A stretch of 64,000 bases of DNA from assembly GCA_965216035.1 (NCBI GenBank), contig CBDCFM010000020.1, positions 434,001 through 498,000 on the forward strand, read 5' to 3'. The DNA is from G963664115 sp965216035. GTDB taxonomy: Bacteria; Acidobacteriota; Terriglobia; 20CM-2-55-15. The translations under genes and the position numbers were made by a program. Under the pieces are notes generated by a model. It was not told the origin of the DNA and did no database searches. It was given only the letters and a program-made list of their open reading frames with translations. Below are positions 45,793 to 54,618 of the stretch, in pieces; the stretch's first letter is position 1, and every line of letters starts with the position of its first letter.

Positions 45793-46896
45793 GACCTTGT
45801 TGCATGGATCATCCCGAAGGATGTCTTATCATTGTGTTTTTCAACACCGGGGATAACTTAGATGCCACATAAGTTCAACGCAGCCCGACGGCACAAGTTT
45901 GATAAGGCACAGTACCGGGCGATCAACTGGGCGGAATATAACGAGAGCCTGCGCCAGCGGGGTGATCTGACGATCTGGGTCAGTGATGAGGCTCAAAGTG
46001 TGTGGCGCGCGCCGCGCCGCACGTCACGGGGTGGCCAGCGGAGATACTCGGATTTGGCGATCGAGACATGCCTGACGCTGCGCACGGCGTATCGGCTTGG
46101 GTTGCGACAAACGCAGGGGCTGATGGGTTCCATTGGCACGCTCATGGGGCTGGATATACGGGTGCCGGATTACTCCACACTGTCGCGTCGCGCAAACGGC
46201 TTGAGCATCGCTCAGGTGATGAGGCAAGCCGGGTCTGTGCCTGTCCATCTGGTGGTGGACAGTACCGGCCTCAAGATCTTCGGAGAAGGAGAATGGCTTG
46301 CGCAGAAGCATAAAACCAGGGGAATACGCCGCCGCTGGCGCAAACTCCACCTCGGACTGGACCTCCATAGCGGTGCGATTGTTTGCGCCAATCTGACTCA
46401 CGATGACGTTGGAGACAGCACCGCCTTACCCGGGCTCCTGGATCAACTCGATGCCCCTGTCACGGGCTTTCTGGCGGACGGCGCCTATGATGGAGCGTCC
46501 ACACGGGATCTGCTGAGGGAACGGTATGGGGAGACCCTGGATGTGGTTATACCGCCGCCAAAGAACGCAGTGACCCGACCGCAATCAGCGCGGGATCCAA
46601 CCGTTCGGGATCGCCATATTGCCGAGATCCGCAGCAACGGCCGCATGGCCTGGCAAGTGGCCACAGGGTACAACCCGCGCAGCCGGATAGAAACGCAGAT
46701 CGGCCGGTGGAAGAGCGTCATCGGCCCCAGACTCAGATCCCGCAGCTTCTCCAGGCAGATCACGGAGATCCAGGTCGGCCAGAAAGTCCTGAACACAATG
46801 ACCGCACTCGGACGGCCTGTGTTCGAACGTATCGCCTGACGCTACCGCTTGGGAAAGGGCGAATTCCATCTCCGCCCCGATCCATGCAACAACGCT
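45793..46896. mobile_element. IS903-type insertion sequence (IS5 family), 1104 bp
   Basis: One transposase gene lies between terminal inverted repeats. Left: GACCTTGTTGCATGGATC (45793-45810). Right, reverse complement of 46879-46896: AGCGTTGTTGCATGGATC. They match at 15 of 18 positions. Only this 18-bp boundary gives identical 9-bp flanks (TAGTTGAAC at 45784-45792 and 46897-46905). The element is inserted at the 3' end of dnaA and its last base is part of the dnaA stop codon. Intact ends and a complete transposase suggest a fairly recent, possibly active copy. Confidence 0.92.
45862..46839 (+). CDS. IS5-family transposase (IS903 group)
   Basis: 325 residues, full length. The N-terminus MPHKFNAARRHKF..WAEYNESLRQRGDL is typical of IS903-like transposases. 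Catalytic residues are Asp in VVDSTGLK, Asp in FLADGAYDG and Glu in the signature Y-x2-R-x3-E-x6-K (YNPRSRIETQIGRWK). It cuts and joins the element ends. It reads opposite to dnaA and dnaN. Confidence 0.95.
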   Translation: MPHKFNAARRHKFDKAQYRAINWAEYNESLRQRGDLTIWVSDEAQSVWRAPRRTSRGGQRRYSDLAIETCLTLRTAYRLGLRQTQGLMGSIGTLMGLDIRVPDYSTLSRRANGLSIAQVMRQAGSVPVHLVVDSTGLKIFGEGEWLAQKHKTRGIRRRWRKLHLGLDLHSGAIVCANLTHDDVGDSTALPGLLDQLDAPVTGFLADGAYDGASTRDLLRERYGETLDVVIPPPKNAVTRPQSARDPTVRDRHIAEIRSNGRMAWQVATGYNPRSRIETQIGRWKSVIGPRLRSRSFSRQITEIQVGQKVLNTMTALGRPVFERIA

Positions 46897-48200
46897 TAGT
46901 TGAACGAATCGATAAAAGACTGAACAAGCTTGTTGGCTTCTTTGTCTGTCTGTCTCAATTGATTGATCTTCGAGACGGAATGCATGACCGTTGTGTGGTG
47001 TTTTCCGCCAAACGCTCGACCGATTTGGGGCAAAGAGGCACTTGTGAGTTGCTTGCAGAGATACATACAGATCTGCCGCGGTAGTGTGATCGCTTTGGAG
47101 TTGTTTTTGGATTTGAGTTCCTGGATGCGGAGCCCGTAGTGGTCAGAAATAGATTTCTGGATCATTTCGATTGATATGGGCTTCTCTCCTGGGTCAAAAA
47201 GATCACGGAGCGTCTCTTGGGCCATGGGAAGCGCAATTTCAGATCCAGTCAGGGAACAATACGCGATGAGACGAACGAGCGCGCCTTCGAGTTCGCGAAT
47301 ATTCGACCGGACCTTGCTGGCGATGTAAATCGCAACATTGTCGGGAAGGGAAATGTTCTGGCGCTCCGCCTTTTTCCGAATAATTGCAATCTTGGTTTCC
47401 AGGTCGGGCGGTTGGATGTCAGCTATCAGGCCCCACTCAAACCGGGAGTGTAAGCGCTCCTCCAGGGTCGGAATCTCTCGGGGCGGGCAATCCGCCGAAA
47501 TCACGAGCTGCTTTTCCATCTCATAGAGAGCATTAAATGTGTGGAAGAATTCTTCCTGTGTGCGCTCTTTGCCCGCAATAAACTGTATATCGTCGATTAA
47601 CAGGACGTCGTGGTTGCGATAACGCTCACGAAATGCGGGGAGGCGGTCGTAGCGTATTGCATTTATTAGCTCATTTGTGAACTTCTCGGTCGAAACGTAA
47701 GCAAGACGTAGCGAAGGGTTGCCGCCTTTGATTGATTGGCCGATCGCATGCATGAGATGCGTCTTGCCAAGTCCCACGCCGCCATACAGGAAGAGCGGAT
47801 TGTAGGCCTTGGACGGCCGTTCCGCTACGGCGAGGGCTGCAGCATGAGCGAACTGGTTTGAGGATCCTACGACAAAGGAGTCGAATGTGTACTTCGAGTT
47901 GAGGGTGTTGGCGACCGAATCAAAGTCCAACTGGCCCTGAAGCGTTCCTCTGGAAGTGACAGCGGGCTTTTCTTCGACGACGTAAACCACCTCGACGTCC
48001 CCAACGCCCGCTTTTTGGGCCGCCTCGATGACAACGTCCATGTGATCGTTAAGCCAGCCTTGAAAGAAAGCATTCGGAACCCGGATGTAGAGCGCGTGCC
48101 CCTCATGGCGCACCAACTGCGTCGGCTTAAACCACGTGTTGTAGCTTTGTCGATTGACTTGATTTTCGATAACAGAAAGAACTCGCTGCCAGGTGTCCAT
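46896..48200 (-). CDS. dnaA: Chromosomal replication initiator DnaA
   Basis: 434 residues from ATG 48200. Domain I begins WQRVLSVIENQVNRQSYNTWF; the AAA+ domain has Walker A GGVGLGKTHL, Walker B LLIDDIQFIAGK, and sensor motifs; the C-terminal DNA-binding domain has FGGKHHTTVMHSV. It binds DnaA boxes and opens oriC. An open frame continues upstream to 48338 but lacks similarity. The stop codon TAA uses one base of the adjacent insertion sequence; the copy of the flanking sequence at 45784 shows that the original stop was TAG. Confidence 0.97.
   Translation of the reverse strand: MDTWQRVLSVIENQVNRQSYNTWFKPTQLVRHEGHALYIRVPNAFFQGWLNDHMDVVIEAAQKAGVGDVEVVYVVEEKPAVTSRGTLQGQLDFDSVANTLNSKYTFDSFVVGSSNQFAHAAALAVAERPSKAYNPLFLYGGVGLGKTHLMHAIGQSIKGGNPSLRLAYVSTEKFTNELINAIRYDRLPAFRERYRNHDVLLIDDIQFIAGKERTQEEFFHTFNALYEMEKQLVISADCPPREIPTLEERLHSRFEWGLIADIQPPDLETKIAIIRKKAERQNISLPDNVAIYIASKVRSNIRELEGALVRLIAYCSLTGSEIALPMAQETLRDLFDPGEKPISIEMIQKSISDHYGLRIQELKSKNNSKAITLPRQICMYLCKQLTSASLPQIGRAFGGKHHTTVMHSVSKINQLRQTDKEANKLVQSFIDSFN
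46897..46905. repeat. Right target-site duplication of the insertion sequence
   Basis: TAGTTGAAC, identical to 45784-45792. It encodes the end of DnaA (minus strand: the last two codons and the start of the stop). Confidence 0.85.
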
Positions 48201-48475
48201 ATTAGCGGTCCGTAAAGCGGTGGACAGGGGATTTGCTTTTGACAAAGATTTCCGAAAGCTGTGAAAATCTAGAGGTCTACAGGTCAATTTCTCGCTGCGC
48301 GAGCGCGAAGCGTAACACCTTTCGTCTGGCGTTTTCAATCACGAAAATCACGCAATATTTACGCGCCGGCGGGGCTCGATCGGATCAAGTAAGGGTTTGT
48401 ATATCAAAGGGGTAGCTTGACCCTGAACAGGCTGGGTGGTACATTCATGGCTTTCCAAAAGCACAGAGCTTAACA
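48201..48475. other. dnaA-rpmH divergent intergenic region
   Basis: About 275 bp at the point where transcription switches from leftward (dnaA, dnaN, gyrBA) to rightward (rpmH onward), so the replication start is expected close by. It should hold the dnaA and rpmH promoters. I find no site close to the DnaA-box consensus here, in contrast to 45546-45783. Confidence 0.45.
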
Positions 48476-48622
48476 ATGCCACTGAGAACGTTTCAACCGA
48501 ACAATCGAAAGCGAGCTAAGAAGCATGGCTTCCGGAACCGCATGAGCACCAAAGCTGGACGATTGGTGCTGAAACGGAGGCGGGCCAAGGGACGAAAACG
48601 GCTTTCAGTTGAGCACTACTAA
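48476..48622 (+). CDS. rpmH: Ribosomal protein bL34
   Basis: 48 residues starting ATG 48476: MPLRTFQPNNRKRAKKHGF, then RMSTKAGRLVLKRRRAKGRKRLSV, the characteristic basic L34 sequence. The gene overlaps rnpA by 14 bases, as in many bacteria. The standard L34 N-terminus is MKRTYQPS; here PLRTFQPN. Confidence 0.97.
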   Translation: MPLRTFQPNNRKRAKKHGFRNRMSTKAGRLVLKRRRAKGRKRLSVEHY

Positions 48623-48980
48623 TCGCATTTCCGCCACGGCGGACGACGCCCGGTTTCCGAAAGAATATCGGCTTCGGAAGGCGGATGAGTTCAAGGCCGT
48701 CTACGCTGCCGGAAACAAGATAGAGTCCCGGTCTTTTGTCTTTTTTGCCCTGCCGAACGATCAGGTTTTCGCCCGATTCGGGATAACGACCTCGCGCAAA
48801 CTCGGAAACGCTCATGACCGGAACCGGATTCGTCGGCGAATCCGGGAGATTCTTCGCCGTGAGCGGGGAGGGTTTCCCGCCGGTTTCGACGTGGTTGTCA
48901 ATCCTCGGCGCTCGGTTCTCGATCGAGACTTCAAGAGTCTCCGCGCTGAAGTGGTGTCAGTGCTTGGGGATATTTCGTGA
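48609..48980 (+). CDS. rnpA: Ribonuclease P protein component
   Basis: 123 residues from TTG 48609, inside the end of rpmH. The family core RLRKADEFKAVYAAG, RFGITTSRKLGNAHDRNRIRRRIREILRR and GFDVVVNPR is complete. It assists the RNase P RNA in trimming tRNA 5' ends. There is no later methionine before the conserved core, so the TTG start is the best choice. yidD begins at its stop codon. Confidence 0.95.
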   Translation: MSTTNRISATADDARFPKEYRLRKADEFKAVYAAGNKIESRSFVFFALPNDQVFARFGITTSRKLGNAHDRNRIRRRIREILRRERGGFPAGFDVVVNPRRSVLDRDFKSLRAEVVSVLGDIS

Positions 48981-49213
48981 CAGATGAACGATCCAAGTCG
49001 GTTTTTCCAAAGCTTGCCCTGGGCGTGATCTGGGGATACAAGAAGATCGTTTCCCCCTGGCTGCCGGCCGCATGCCGGTTTGTACCAACCTGCTCGGAGT
49101 ATGCGAGCCAGGCCGTAGAGAAATATGGGGTCATCCGTGGTTCTGGGAAGGCGCTGACGCGCTTGTCGCGATGCCACCCCCTGCACAGCGGGGGAGTCGA
49201 CTTGTTGGATTGA
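48977..49213 (+). CDS. yidD: Membrane protein insertion efficiency factor YidD
   Basis: 78 residues starting GTG 48977, overlapping the rnpA stop by four bases. GVIWGYKKIVSPWLPAACRFVPTCSEYASQAVEKYG and the last segment RLSRCHPLHSGGVD are the YidD signature, with its conserved cysteines. It aids YidC-dependent membrane insertion. It lies in the usual rpmH-rnpA-yidD-yidC block. Confidence 0.96.
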   Translation: MTDERSKSVFPKLALGVIWGYKKIVSPWLPAACRFVPTCSEYASQAVEKYGVIRGSGKALTRLSRCHPLHSGGVDLLD

Positions 49214-49222
49214 GGAGGGGCC

Positions 49223-51028
49223 GTGGACGAATCGATGGAAAAACGGATCCTTCTTTCTTTTGCGCTGTCGTTGGCCGTGTTGATGGCCTTCAGCTGGCTG
49301 TTTGCACCGGCCCCGTCCCCGTCCTCCCCTGAAGTTAATCCCGAAATAGACAATCCAGTTCCTTCCGAAATCGAGGCGCCCGCCGCAGGGCGGCAGATCG
49401 AAAGGACCCCGCGTGCTTCGATAGAAAGCCCGACAGGGCAGATTGGCCGGAGCATAGCCGAGACGGCCTTCGGGGCACTTGAAGGTGACGTGCTTGCCGA
49501 AGAGTTGCGGGCGGAGAGAATCGAGCAGATCCTCATCGACACGACCCGCTTTGAATTGCGCATCAGCAACGAAGGCGCGCGCCTGGAAAACGTTCAGCTG
49601 AAAGAGTATGCAGGAGCCGAGGGAGAGGCACTCGAACTCATCGATCAGGAGGCCGGTGAAAGCGTCGGATGGCCTCTGGCGATATCCACGGGTGATACCG
49701 CAATCGACGAAGCGATTGAGACGGCGCTTTTCGTGGTGGACGAAAGCGAAAACAGCGTACGAATGCGCTACCGATCGGAAGGACTTCAAGTTGTAAAGGA
49801 GTTTCGATTCGACCCGGACACGTACGGGGTAGAGGTTGAAGCGGATGTTACCCAAGATGGCGTGGCCCTGCCGTTTTTCCTCCTGCTGCAGGGGAACTTT
49901 GGAGATCAGTCCCGCGACTATCAACCGGCGCTGACGAACATCGTTTACCTCGACGCAGGAGAGTTCGAACGTATCAACGTCGGTGGCCTTGACGAGCCGC
50001 AGGCAATAAACCCAACGACTTACGTGGGATTGGAAGATCAGTTTTTCATGGCCATGCTTCGTCTGCCGGATCGTGGGGTTCCGGCGGTTACAGGAGTTGC
50101 CGTTAATCCAGAGGCTGAGGACGTCGCGCTTGCACCTCGCGTAGGGGTCCCGTACCCGGGCGAAGCGGTCACGGTTTATGTCGGTCCGAAACAGCAGGAC
50201 GCTTTGCGTCAAATCGACCCCGCTCTTGTCGAAGTCATCGACTATGGCTTCTTTGCCATTCTCGTCCGTCCGTTGTTGCTGGCCCTACTGTGGATTCATG
50301 GATATGTGGGCAATTTTGGTTGGGCCATCGTTATCTTGACGCTAGGGATTAACTTCATCCTCTTCCCGCTCCGGCTGAAGCAACAGCTATCAATGCTGAA
50401 GATGCAGAAGATTCAGCCGCTGATGCGGACGCTCCAGGACAAGTTCAAGAAGCTCAAGGCGAACGATCCGAGGCGGCAGGAAGTCCAGACCGAGATGATG
50501 GCCCTCTATAAGAAGCATGGCGTCAATCCCATGGGCGGGTGCTTGCCGATCGTGCTGCAGATGCCGTTCCTCTTCGCCGTCTTCAGCATGCTCAGAAGTT
50601 CTATTGAATTACGAGGCGCGCCGTGGGCGCTGTGGATCAACGACTTGTCTGCTTACGACCCCTACTATGTCATGCCCGTGCTGATGGGCGGATCGATGTT
50701 CGCGATGCAGCTCATAACGCCGATGATGGGAGATCCGACGCAGGTGCGGATCATGCGGCTGATGCCCCTCATGCTCATCGTGATGTTCCTCCGCCAATCA
50801 AGCGGACTGATGCTTTACTGGCTTACCGGAAACCTGGTCGGCTTGGCGCAGCAGTACTTCATTAACAGGCGTTACCGGACCAACGTGGGTGACAGCAAAC
50901 AGGACAGGCGAAAAGAAGAAGAGGGCACGCCCCAGGAGGAGCCCCTGTCCGAGGCGCCGGCTCCACATGAACCCGATGAACCGGACACGCCGAAACGCCG
51001 CCGCCGCCGGGGCCACCGAAAGGCGTAG
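49223..51028 (+). CDS. yidC: Membrane protein insertase YidC
   Basis: 601 residues. One N-terminal membrane helix (ILLSFALSLAVLMAFSWLF), a large periplasmic beta domain (about 90-360) and the C-terminal insertase core with GNFGWAIVILTLGIN, MLKMQKIQPLMRTLQ, GVNPMGGCLPIVLQMPFLFAVF and LMLYWLTGNLVGLAQQ. The conserved hydrophilic-groove Arg lies in the core. The GTG at 49223 has GAGGAGGGG about five bases upstream; ATG 49235 is an alternative. The C-terminal tail is acidic then strongly basic (KRRRRRGHRKA), suited to ribosome binding. Confidence 0.97.
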   Translation: MDESMEKRILLSFALSLAVLMAFSWLFAPAPSPSSPEVNPEIDNPVPSEIEAPAAGRQIERTPRASIESPTGQIGRSIAETAFGALEGDVLAEELRAERIEQILIDTTRFELRISNEGARLENVQLKEYAGAEGEALELIDQEAGESVGWPLAISTGDTAIDEAIETALFVVDESENSVRMRYRSEGLQVVKEFRFDPDTYGVEVEADVTQDGVALPFFLLLQGNFGDQSRDYQPALTNIVYLDAGEFERINVGGLDEPQAINPTTYVGLEDQFFMAMLRLPDRGVPAVTGVAVNPEAEDVALAPRVGVPYPGEAVTVYVGPKQQDALRQIDPALVEVIDYGFFAILVRPLLLALLWIHGYVGNFGWAIVILTLGINFILFPLRLKQQLSMLKMQKIQPLMRTLQDKFKKLKANDPRRQEVQTEMMALYKKHGVNPMGGCLPIVLQMPFLFAVFSMLRSSIELRGAPWALWINDLSAYDPYYVMPVLMGGSMFAMQLITPMMGDPTQVRIMRLMPLMLIVMFLRQSSGLMLYWLTGNLVGLAQQYFINRRYRTNVGDSKQDRRKEEEGTPQEEPLSEAPAPHEPDEPDTPKRRRRRGHRKA

Positions 51029-51119
51029 CTGTGGAGAGTTGACGGGCGGTGAGTGACTGGCAAGAATATGGGCGCTCGACTCGCCACTTGCCGCTTGGTG
51101 CCAGTGGATTGATTGACAG

Positions 51120-52505
51120 ATGTCCGGCTTAGACAAACTCTATTCCTCCGATGACACCATCGTTGCTGTGTCGACTCCCCACGGGCGCGCTGGGATCGGT
51201 GTCATACGGCTCTCGGGTCCAGACGCGCAGGCGATTGTCGGACAGTCCTTCCGGTCGAACGAGCCCATTGAAGACCGACGGGCGCGTTACGGAACGTTCC
51301 GCACTGACACGGGCGATTTGCTCGACCGCGTCGTCGTAACGTTCTTCAAAGCCCCGCATTCCTATACTGGCGAAGATGTGGCGGAAATCAGCGCCCACGG
51401 TAACCCATTGATATTAAATATGATAACGTCCGCATTGGTCTCCAGGGGGGCCCGTCGGGCGAGCGCTGGGGAGTTCACCTTGCGGTCTGTCGCCCATGGG
51501 AAGATGGATTTGGCACAGGCCGAGGCAATTCGGGATTTCATTGAAGCACAGACCCAATCCCAGGCGCGTGCCGCCATGCTGCAGATGGACGGGGCGCTGT
51601 CGAAGTTGATGATTCCCGAAAAGGAAGCGTTGATCGGAGTGATTGCAGAGTTGGAGGCCGGCATCGATTTTGCTGAAGACGAGATCGAGCCGCTTGAACC
51701 CGAGGCCCCTGAATCGAGGAGGGGCCCCGATCAGATCGCCACGATCGCCCGGAACCTCGAAAAGCTGGCTGACACGTTTCAGTACGGGCGGCTCCTCAGC
51801 GATGGGCTCTGCCTGGCGATCGTCGGAAAGCCCAACGTCGGGAAGTCGAGCTTGTTTAACCGCTTGGTTTCTAACGATCGCGCGATTGTGACGGAGTTTC
51901 CGGGCACGACACGCGACGTCTTAACTGAGACCGTTGCAGTCGGTGGCGTGCCTGTCCGGTTCGCCGACACGGCGGGAGTGCGGGATGCCCTCGATACGGT
52001 GGAAGCCCTGGGTGTGGGTCGAACGCTGGCAACGGTCGCGGAGGCGGACCTGACTTTAGTCGTTCTGGACAGTTCGCGGGAGCTGGGCCGTGACGACCGG
52101 GCTATCCTGGCAAGGGTCGAGGGCCAGCCGCATCTGGTGGTGATCAACAAGGAGGATCTACCCGTCGAGTGGGAGGAATCCAAAGGGTGGAATGCGGTAA
52201 GGGTGAGTGCGCTGGCGGGCACAGGTCTGGAGGATCTGGAGCGGGAAATCACTGGCTACATTCGCGAACGGCGTCCTGCCGATGCGGAGGCGTTCGTCAT
52301 TACGAATGAGCGCCAGCAGGAGGCTTTAAAGGTCGCCATAGATAAGCTAGATAGCGCGGCAACCGCGTTGGAGGATCGTGTGACCCACGAAATGGTCCTG
52401 TTGGACCTCTACGCCGCGCTCTCCGCCATCGGCGACCTGACCGGTGAAGTTGCAAGCGACGATATACTCGAGCGAATTTTTTCGACGTTCTGTATTGGGA
52501 AATGA
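51120..52505 (+). CDS. mnmE: tRNA modification GTPase MnmE
   Basis: 461 residues. N-terminal tetrahydrofolate-binding domain (DTIVAVSTPHGRAGIGVIRLSG), helical domain, and a G domain with GKPNVGKSSL (G1), the FPGTTRDVL loop, DTAGVRD (G3) and NKEDL (G4). The C-terminal CIGK carries the catalytic cysteine. With MnmG it installs the 5-carboxymethylaminomethyl group on tRNA wobble uridine. It follows yidC after 90 bp and mnmG comes next. Confidence 0.97.
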   Translation: MSGLDKLYSSDDTIVAVSTPHGRAGIGVIRLSGPDAQAIVGQSFRSNEPIEDRRARYGTFRTDTGDLLDRVVVTFFKAPHSYTGEDVAEISAHGNPLILNMITSALVSRGARRASAGEFTLRSVAHGKMDLAQAEAIRDFIEAQTQSQARAAMLQMDGALSKLMIPEKEALIGVIAELEAGIDFAEDEIEPLEPEAPESRRGPDQIATIARNLEKLADTFQYGRLLSDGLCLAIVGKPNVGKSSLFNRLVSNDRAIVTEFPGTTRDVLTETVAVGGVPVRFADTAGVRDALDTVEALGVGRTLATVAEADLTLVVLDSSRELGRDDRAILARVEGQPHLVVINKEDLPVEWEESKGWNAVRVSALAGTGLEDLEREITGYIRERRPADAEAFVITNERQQEALKVAIDKLDSAATALEDRVTHEMVLLDLYAALSAIGDLTGEVASDDILERIFSTFCIGK

Positions 52506-52538
52506 TCGGGGCGTGGGTGCACGACGAGTTCGAAGTTA

Positions 52539-52580
52539 AATGCAGGAAAAACGAGGGGACGGTGGGCCCGACGCCAGATT
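52539..52580. repeat. Direct repeat copy 1 (42 bp) between mnmE and mnmG
   Basis: A 42-bp segment from AAATGCAGG to GACGCCAGAT recurs almost exactly at 52653-52695. The two differ by small changes in the A and G runs near the start. Confidence 0.85.
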
Positions 52581-52652
52581 AGAGGGTGGGGGGACCGGCC
52601 CGGCGGGTGAGTTTCCGGAACGGAAGGTGAGAGCAAAGACATGAGCAGGCAA

Positions 52653-52695
52653 AAATGCAGGGAAAACGAGGGGGACGGTGGGCCCGACGCCAGAT
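52653..52695. repeat. Direct repeat copy 2 (43 bp), overlapping the mnmG start region
   Basis: The second copy of the repeat at 52539-52580, 72 bp further on. Its final AT bases are part of the mnmG start codon, and its purine run (GGGAAAACGAGGGGGA) may serve as ribosome-binding sequence. Confidence 0.85.
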
Positions 52696-54586
52696 GATGG
52701 ACGAACACTATGATGTCGTCATCGTGGGCGCGGGACACGCCGGCTGTGAGGCGGCGCACGCCGCTGCGCGGCTGGGTCGATCGACCGCCCTTTACACGAT
52801 GAACGCCGACCTGATCGCTCAGATGTCCTGCAATCCCGCTGTCGGAGGCGTCGCTAAAGGACATCTGGTACGGGAGATTGATGCGATCGGTGGCGTCATG
52901 GGTGTCGTGGCGGATCGGGCCGGAATCCAATTCCGTTTGCTCAACACCAGTCGCGGACCCGCCGTCTGGTCCCCACGTGCGCAGGCCGACAAAGAGGCCT
53001 ACAGGCAGGAAATGCGTCGCGTTCTGGAAGGGCAGGAAAACCTTTACATCAAACAGGCCGAAGTGACCGAGATCTTATTTGAGGGGACCCGCGCTTCGGG
53101 GATCGAGTTGATGGACGGTCGCCGCGTCGCGGCTCGCACGATCGTATTGACGACTGGAACCTTTTTGAACGGGTTGATCCATATTGGCGAGAAACAATTT
53201 CCCGCAGGGCGCAATGGCGAAGCGGCCTCGACCGCTCTGGGGAATTCCGTGCGCAGCATGGGCTTTGAGTGGGGGCGCCTCAAGACGGGCACGCCGCCAA
53301 GGCTCGACGGCCGCACCATCGATTTTGATCGTTTTGAGGCACAGCCGGGCGACGCGACACCAACGCCGTTTTCTTTTCGGACCGTCCGGCCGCTGGAAAA
53401 CAAGATCTTGTGCTACATCACGCGCACAGACGCTAAGATTCACGAGATTATCCGTAAAAATATTAACCGCTCGCCCCTCTACAGCGGCCAAATACAGGGT
53501 GTGGGGCCACGCTACTGCCCGTCGATTGAGGACAAGGTGGTGAAGTTCGCCGACCGAACCGAGCACCAGATAGTTCTCGAGCCTGAAGGCATCAATACGC
53601 ACGAAGTCTATGTCAACGGGATGTCGACAAGCCTTCCCATTGATGTGCAACAGGACATACTCGCGCACATGCCGGGCCTGGATTCGGCGACGATGATTCG
53701 TCCCGGCTATGCGATCGAGTACGACTTCGTGCAGCCCACCGAGTTGGAGCCTTCGCTCGAGACCAAGCGCTATCCGGGTCTTTTCCTTGCGGGTCAAATT
53801 AACGGGACGACCGGTTATGAAGAAGCTGCCGCGCAGGGAGTGATCGCGGGTATCAACGCCGCGCGGCAGGTTCGCAGTGAAGATCCTCTCGTGCTCGATC
53901 GTTCCGAGGCCTATATCGGCATCATGATCGACGACCTTGTAACAAAGGGTACGAATGAGCCGTACCGGATGTTTACCTCCAGGGCGGAGTTCCGGCTGAA
54001 TCTGCGAATCGACAACGCGGACCTCCGCCTCACGCCGGTAGGGCGGGAATGCGGGCTGGTCGGTGATCAACAGTGGCAGCTCTTTGAAGGCCGCCGGGCT
54101 CGGATCGATGCGCTTGGTGTCGGCGTGGCGAAGACTCGGGTTGAACCATCGCATCCATTCTTTTCTCGTCTGGGCATCCAGTTGCGCGAGAAAGCGACGG
54201 TGCACGACTTGCTGAAGAGACCGGAAATCCGGCTTCGAGATCTGTCCGATGCTGGCATCATATCGACCGAGGGCCTGCGTCCCGAAGACATTGTGTCGCT
54301 AGAGACGGGGATCAAGTACCAAGGTTATCTGAAACAACAAGAGCGCCAGATCGAAAGAATGCGAAAATCCAACAACCGAACACTGCCGGCGGACCTTGAC
54401 TATGCAGCGATGCCCGGCCTGTCGGCGGAAGTTATCGAAAAGCTGACCCGTATCAGCCCTCAATCCATCGGGCAAGCGAGCCGAATCCCCGGAATCACTC
54501 CCGCAGCCCTCTCAATTCTCCTTCTGCATCTGGAAATTCGGCGGGATCACAAGAGGCCCAAAAATACCCTAAGCGACTCATTATAA
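52694..54586 (+). CDS. mnmG: tRNA uridine 5-carboxymethylaminomethyl modification enzyme MnmG
   Basis: 630 residues from ATG 52694, with a second ATG in the next codon. The FAD-binding VVIVGAGHAGCEAA starts near residue 9. MSCNPAVGGVAKGHLVREIDAIGG, LKTGTPPRLDGRT and GINTHEVYVNGMSTSLP follow, then the C-terminal helical domain that contacts MnmE. An in-frame start further upstream would be inside the 43-bp repeat and is unlikely. rsmG follows. Confidence 0.97.
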   Translation: MMDEHYDVVIVGAGHAGCEAAHAAARLGRSTALYTMNADLIAQMSCNPAVGGVAKGHLVREIDAIGGVMGVVADRAGIQFRLLNTSRGPAVWSPRAQADKEAYRQEMRRVLEGQENLYIKQAEVTEILFEGTRASGIELMDGRRVAARTIVLTTGTFLNGLIHIGEKQFPAGRNGEAASTALGNSVRSMGFEWGRLKTGTPPRLDGRTIDFDRFEAQPGDATPTPFSFRTVRPLENKILCYITRTDAKIHEIIRKNINRSPLYSGQIQGVGPRYCPSIEDKVVKFADRTEHQIVLEPEGINTHEVYVNGMSTSLPIDVQQDILAHMPGLDSATMIRPGYAIEYDFVQPTELEPSLETKRYPGLFLAGQINGTTGYEEAAAQGVIAGINAARQVRSEDPLVLDRSEAYIGIMIDDLVTKGTNEPYRMFTSRAEFRLNLRIDNADLRLTPVGRECGLVGDQQWQLFEGRRARIDALGVGVAKTRVEPSHPFFSRLGIQLREKATVHDLLKRPEIRLRDLSDAGIISTEGLRPEDIVSLETGIKYQGYLKQQERQIERMRKSNNRTLPADLDYAAMPGLSAEVIEKLTRISPQSIGQASRIPGITPAALSILLLHLEIRRDHKRPKNTLSDSL

Positions 54587-54618
54587 ATGCGTTATTGTAA
54601 AAGAACGGAAAGAATGGC

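Noticed and set aside
48201..48338. Upstream extension of dnaA to 48338
   Set aside because: The added 46 residues are not DnaA-like; domain I starts with the ATG at 48200.
48201..48475. oriC with DnaA boxes between dnaA and rpmH
   Set aside because: No site close to TTATCCACA was found; only the gene-direction switch supports it.
52655..52693. Earlier mnmG start at ATG 52655
   Set aside because: The added residues are encoded by the direct repeat and have no counterpart before the FAD motif.
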